Positions 62,317-64,000 of a stretch of 64,000 nt of DNA are shown here, piece after piece. The translations under genes and the position numbers were made by a program. This DNA is from Caryophanales bacterium UBA4682 (GTDB taxonomy: Bacteria; Bacillota_I; Bacilli_A; RFN20; CAG-288), in contig DHKY01000004.1 of NCBI GenBank assembly GCA_002404995.1, forward strand, positions 212,613 to 276,612, written 5' to 3'. The notes under the pieces were generated by a model. That model searched no databases. It worked only from the letters and a program-made list of their open reading frames with translations, and was not told the origin of the DNA. Within the stretch, counting starts at the first letter, position 1. Each line of letters starts with the position of its first letter.

Positions 62317-63294
62317 TCAGCGATCTTCCCGGAAATAGGATAAACCAAGGGATTCCGGCGGTTGGTTTTCCTTCTTTTTCCGCCTGGAATTGAAGACAAG
62401 GATAATAATGGTAACAAGATATGGAAGCCTTTCAAGGAGATCATTCCTGCCTTTGAAGCCGGAAACCTTGAGAAGCGAAGGAAGATAAGTCCAAGCCCAG
62501 AACAAGAATCCGAATAAAGGAGCACCCCAGATCAGATGAACCGGTTTCCAGGAAGCAAAGATAACAAGGGCAACTGCTAACCATCCTAAGGCCTCGATGT
62601 TGTTGTTGGTAGACCAGGAACCCGTGGAGAACTGCCTGACATAAATCCTTCCTCCTACTCCTGCGAGTCCGCAGCCAATCCTTGTTGCAATATATTTGTA
62701 TTTTGTAACATTTAAGCCAACGGCATCTGACGTGGCCGGGGATTCACCGATTGCGCGCAGATTAAGACCAATTTTGGTCTTACGGAAGAATATCCTTGCT
62801 AGAATCAGAATCAATAATGTGATGTAAGTCCTGAATCCGTAATTGAAGAAAAGCTTTCCGGCAATGCCTAAGTCCTTAAAGAAAGGGATGCCGGCGTTAA
62901 AGACCTGGTTTGCCTTAGAAAGTTTCGGAGTATTTCCGAGCCTGACGGAAATAAACTTACCAAAGCCGACACCGAAAGAGGCAATGGCAAGACCAAGCAC
63001 GTTCTGGTTACACTTAAACGTTACTGCAAAAAAGGAGTAGATTAACCCAAGAACTGCACCGACAGCAAAGGAAGAAAGGATGGCAATCCTAGCCACCAAA
63101 AACCCATTTGGATTTCCGGTTTTTTCATACCTGCTGGTAAGTGCAAAGGAAGCAACACCGCTTAAGTACCTGATACCAGGAATACCAAGATTCAGATGTC
63201 CTGCTTTTTCATTGATGGTTTCTCCACAAGCAGAAAGAGAAAGGATAGTTCCATAGACAATTGCAATCGTGAACCAAGAGATGAACGTTTCCAT
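62317..63294 (-). CDS. ABC permease, nucleoside/BmpA-type (YufQ-like)
   Basis: A 325-residue permease with about 9-10 helices: ETINEKAGHLNLGIPGIMYLSGVASFAL (AGG Met), GLAIASFGVGFGKFISV, IGLNLRAIGESPATSDAVGLNVTKYKYIAT and the C-terminal LLEMLPYLVTIIILVF, all as in the YufQ/NupQ group. With a Bmp-type lipoprotein and ATPase (outside the window) it imports nucleosides. It follows the YufP-like permease by one base. Confidence 0.9.
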   Translation of the reverse strand: METFISWFTIAIVYGTILSLSACGETINEKAGHLNLGIPGIRYLSGVASFALTSRYEKTGNPNGFLVARIAILSSFAVGAVLGLIYSFFAVTFKCNQNVLGLAIASFGVGFGKFISVRLGNTPKLSKANQVFNAGIPFFKDLGIAGKLFFNYGFRTYITLLILILARIFFRKTKIGLNLRAIGESPATSDAVGLNVTKYKYIATRIGCGLAGVGGRIYVRQFSTGSWSTNNNIEALGWLAVALVIFASWKPVHLIWGAPLFGFLFWAWTYLPSLLKVSGFKGRNDLLERLPYLVTIIILVFNSRRKKKENQPPESLGLSYFREDR

Positions 63295-63295
63295 A

Positions 63296-64000
63296 TTACC
63301 TAGCCTCCTTCTTCGACGGATTCAGCAATCCTTTTGTCAGCTTTGCTTTCCTTCTCTTCTGTTTGCCAGGTAAATCAAGTGTCACTTGGTAACGGAGGAA
63401 GAATGTAGCTGACAAGAAAGCAAGGATGATAACAAAGATGACAAATTGTGTAGAGTACTCATTCAAATAAGGTGCTGCGTACTGACTATCGCTGAGGTTC
63501 TTGGCACCTCTTTCCAAAAAGACCAGAAGAGAGGAATATCCAATCCTAGCAAAGGGATTAAAGTTACTAAGCCAGCAGACAATAACCGCTGTAAAACCAT
63601 AGCCAAAATCGGAGAAAGTAGAGATAGAGTGATCAAAATTCGAAACAGATAAGAATCCAATCAATCCACAGAGCAATCCGCTTAAAGCAGCCGTACGCCG
63701 GATGACATGACGGACATTGATACCAGTGTATCTAGCCGTTGAAAGGGATTCGCCGACGACGGTCCTTTCATAGCCGTGCTTCGTATATTTAATATAGACA
63801 AACCTGATAACAACAAGAAAAACAACAAAAATCAAAGGGAAGAAGACATTGCTATTGAGGAATTGATTCTTGATTGCCGTGCTTGGAATCTGATAAAACC
63901 ATCCGAAACGATTCGAAACATTGATCTGTCCAAGAGCGGATTTGGTTCCACGCCAGATATTCGTGCAAAGTCCGACAAGCAGGGTGGCAATGTAGTTCAT
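63296..64000 (-). CDS. ABC permease, nucleoside/BmpA-type (YufP-like), 5' end beyond window
   Basis: The C-terminal ~234 residues of a permease of the YufP/NupP group. MNYIATLLVG at the window edge corresponds to the internal MLNYIA motif of the family, so the ATG at 64000 is not the true start and the N-terminal part is missing. Visible are ARYTGINVRHVI, SGLLCGLIGFLSV, GYGFTAVIVCWLSNFNPFARIGYSSLLVFLERGAK and a last helix before a basic tail. The partner of the YufQ-like gene downstream. Confidence 0.88.
   Translation of the reverse strand: MNYIATLLVGLCTNIWRGTKSALGQINVSNRFGWFYQIPSTAIKNQFLNSNVFFPLIFVVFLVVIRFVYIKYTKHGYERTVVGESLSTARYTGINVRHVIRRTAALSGLLCGLIGFLSVSNFDHSISTFSDFGYGFTAVIVCWLSNFNPFARIGYSSLLVFLERGAKNLSDSQYAAPYLNEYSTQFVIFVIILAFLSATFFLRYQVTLDLPGKQKRRKAKLTKGLLNPSKKEAR

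Noticed and set aside
1..64000. Reassignment of CGG or CGA as well as AGG
   Set aside because: CGG stands at conserved Arg (both Arg in RGSSNQR of NrdG, Arg of NMSRI in Vsr) and CGA at the Arg of HQRMEY in the CDF protein, so both still mean Arg.
1..64000. TGA read as Trp
   Set aside because: TGA ends genes such as feoB, the YfhO-adjacent ABC ATPase and others at expected lengths, and Trp is written TGG.
1..64000. CRISPR array, insertion sequence or prophage
   Set aside because: No regularly spaced repeats, transposase or phage gene seen; the AT-rich accessory blocks lack terminal repeats or integrases.

Overview
The window reads as a chromosomal segment of a gut-type, low-GC, anaerobic member of the class Bacilli (Firmicutes), with one feature that dominates its interpretation: the codon AGG is evidently read as methionine, not arginine. 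In gene after gene AGG sits exactly where the protein family has an invariant Met (PPDK SMPGMMD, GGMTSH and DMQD; FeoB NMMD; LysRS DDMMQMTED; TldD RMTNT; Fe-ADH GSEMS; HMA GMKCSEC), while conserved Arg positions in the same proteins use CGN or AGA. This matches the AGG=Met code known from an uncultivated Bacilli clade (NCBI table 34, the Enterosoma code), so a Candidatus Enterosoma-like organism is the best guess. Standard-code translations of this window turn most Met residues into false Arg; residues below are quoted with AGG read as Met.

Layout. 1-7.5 kb: 5' part of uvrA, a PPi-type phosphofructokinase overlapping a giant YfhO-like membrane protein, and a divergent polysaccharide polymerase-like membrane protein. 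7.5-14 kb: a small-RNA candidate, a group B-like monomeric [FeFe] hydrogenase, Nudix and Vsr genes, an M13 peptidase, a methyltransferase and a secreted protein. 14-24.5 kb: anaerobic ribonucleotide reductase (nrdD-nrdG), an RDD protein, tmRNA (ssrA), an M50-like protein without its active site, an iron-type alcohol dehydrogenase and pyruvate phosphate dikinase. 24.7-32.9 kb: an AT-rich accessory block with a large secreted protein, a permease fused to a decayed ABC ATPase, a subtilisin-like protease and a lipoprotein; the first two have paralogues at 44.1-47.8 kb. 33-37 kb: a metal-homeostasis locus (feoA-feoA-feoB plus a small membrane protein, HMA protein, DtxR-type regulator). 37-43.8 kb: TrkH/TrkA potassium uptake and secG-rnr-smpB. 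47.8-64 kb: tldD/tldE, an ABC-2 exporter, an alpha/beta hydrolase, lysS, a CDF metal exporter, two unknown genes, a glycosyltransferase with a sugar kinase, rplM-rpsI, a 55-residue membrane protein and two nucleoside-type ABC permeases.

How it fits together. PPi-PFK and PPDK suggest PPi-linked glycolysis; the hydrogenase, Fe-ADH and oxygen-sensitive NrdD fit a strict fermenter. Four copies of a dyad NTTAGY-N4-RCTAAN overlap promoters or upstream regions of feo, the HMA gene, the CDF exporter and the 55-residue membrane protein, suggesting one Fe/Mn regulon run by the DtxR-like protein encoded here. The two secreted-protein plus FtsX-type permease modules are the best candidate for an undescribed accessory system. 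No tRNA gene was recognised in the window, so the tRNA(CCU) that reads AGG must lie elsewhere.
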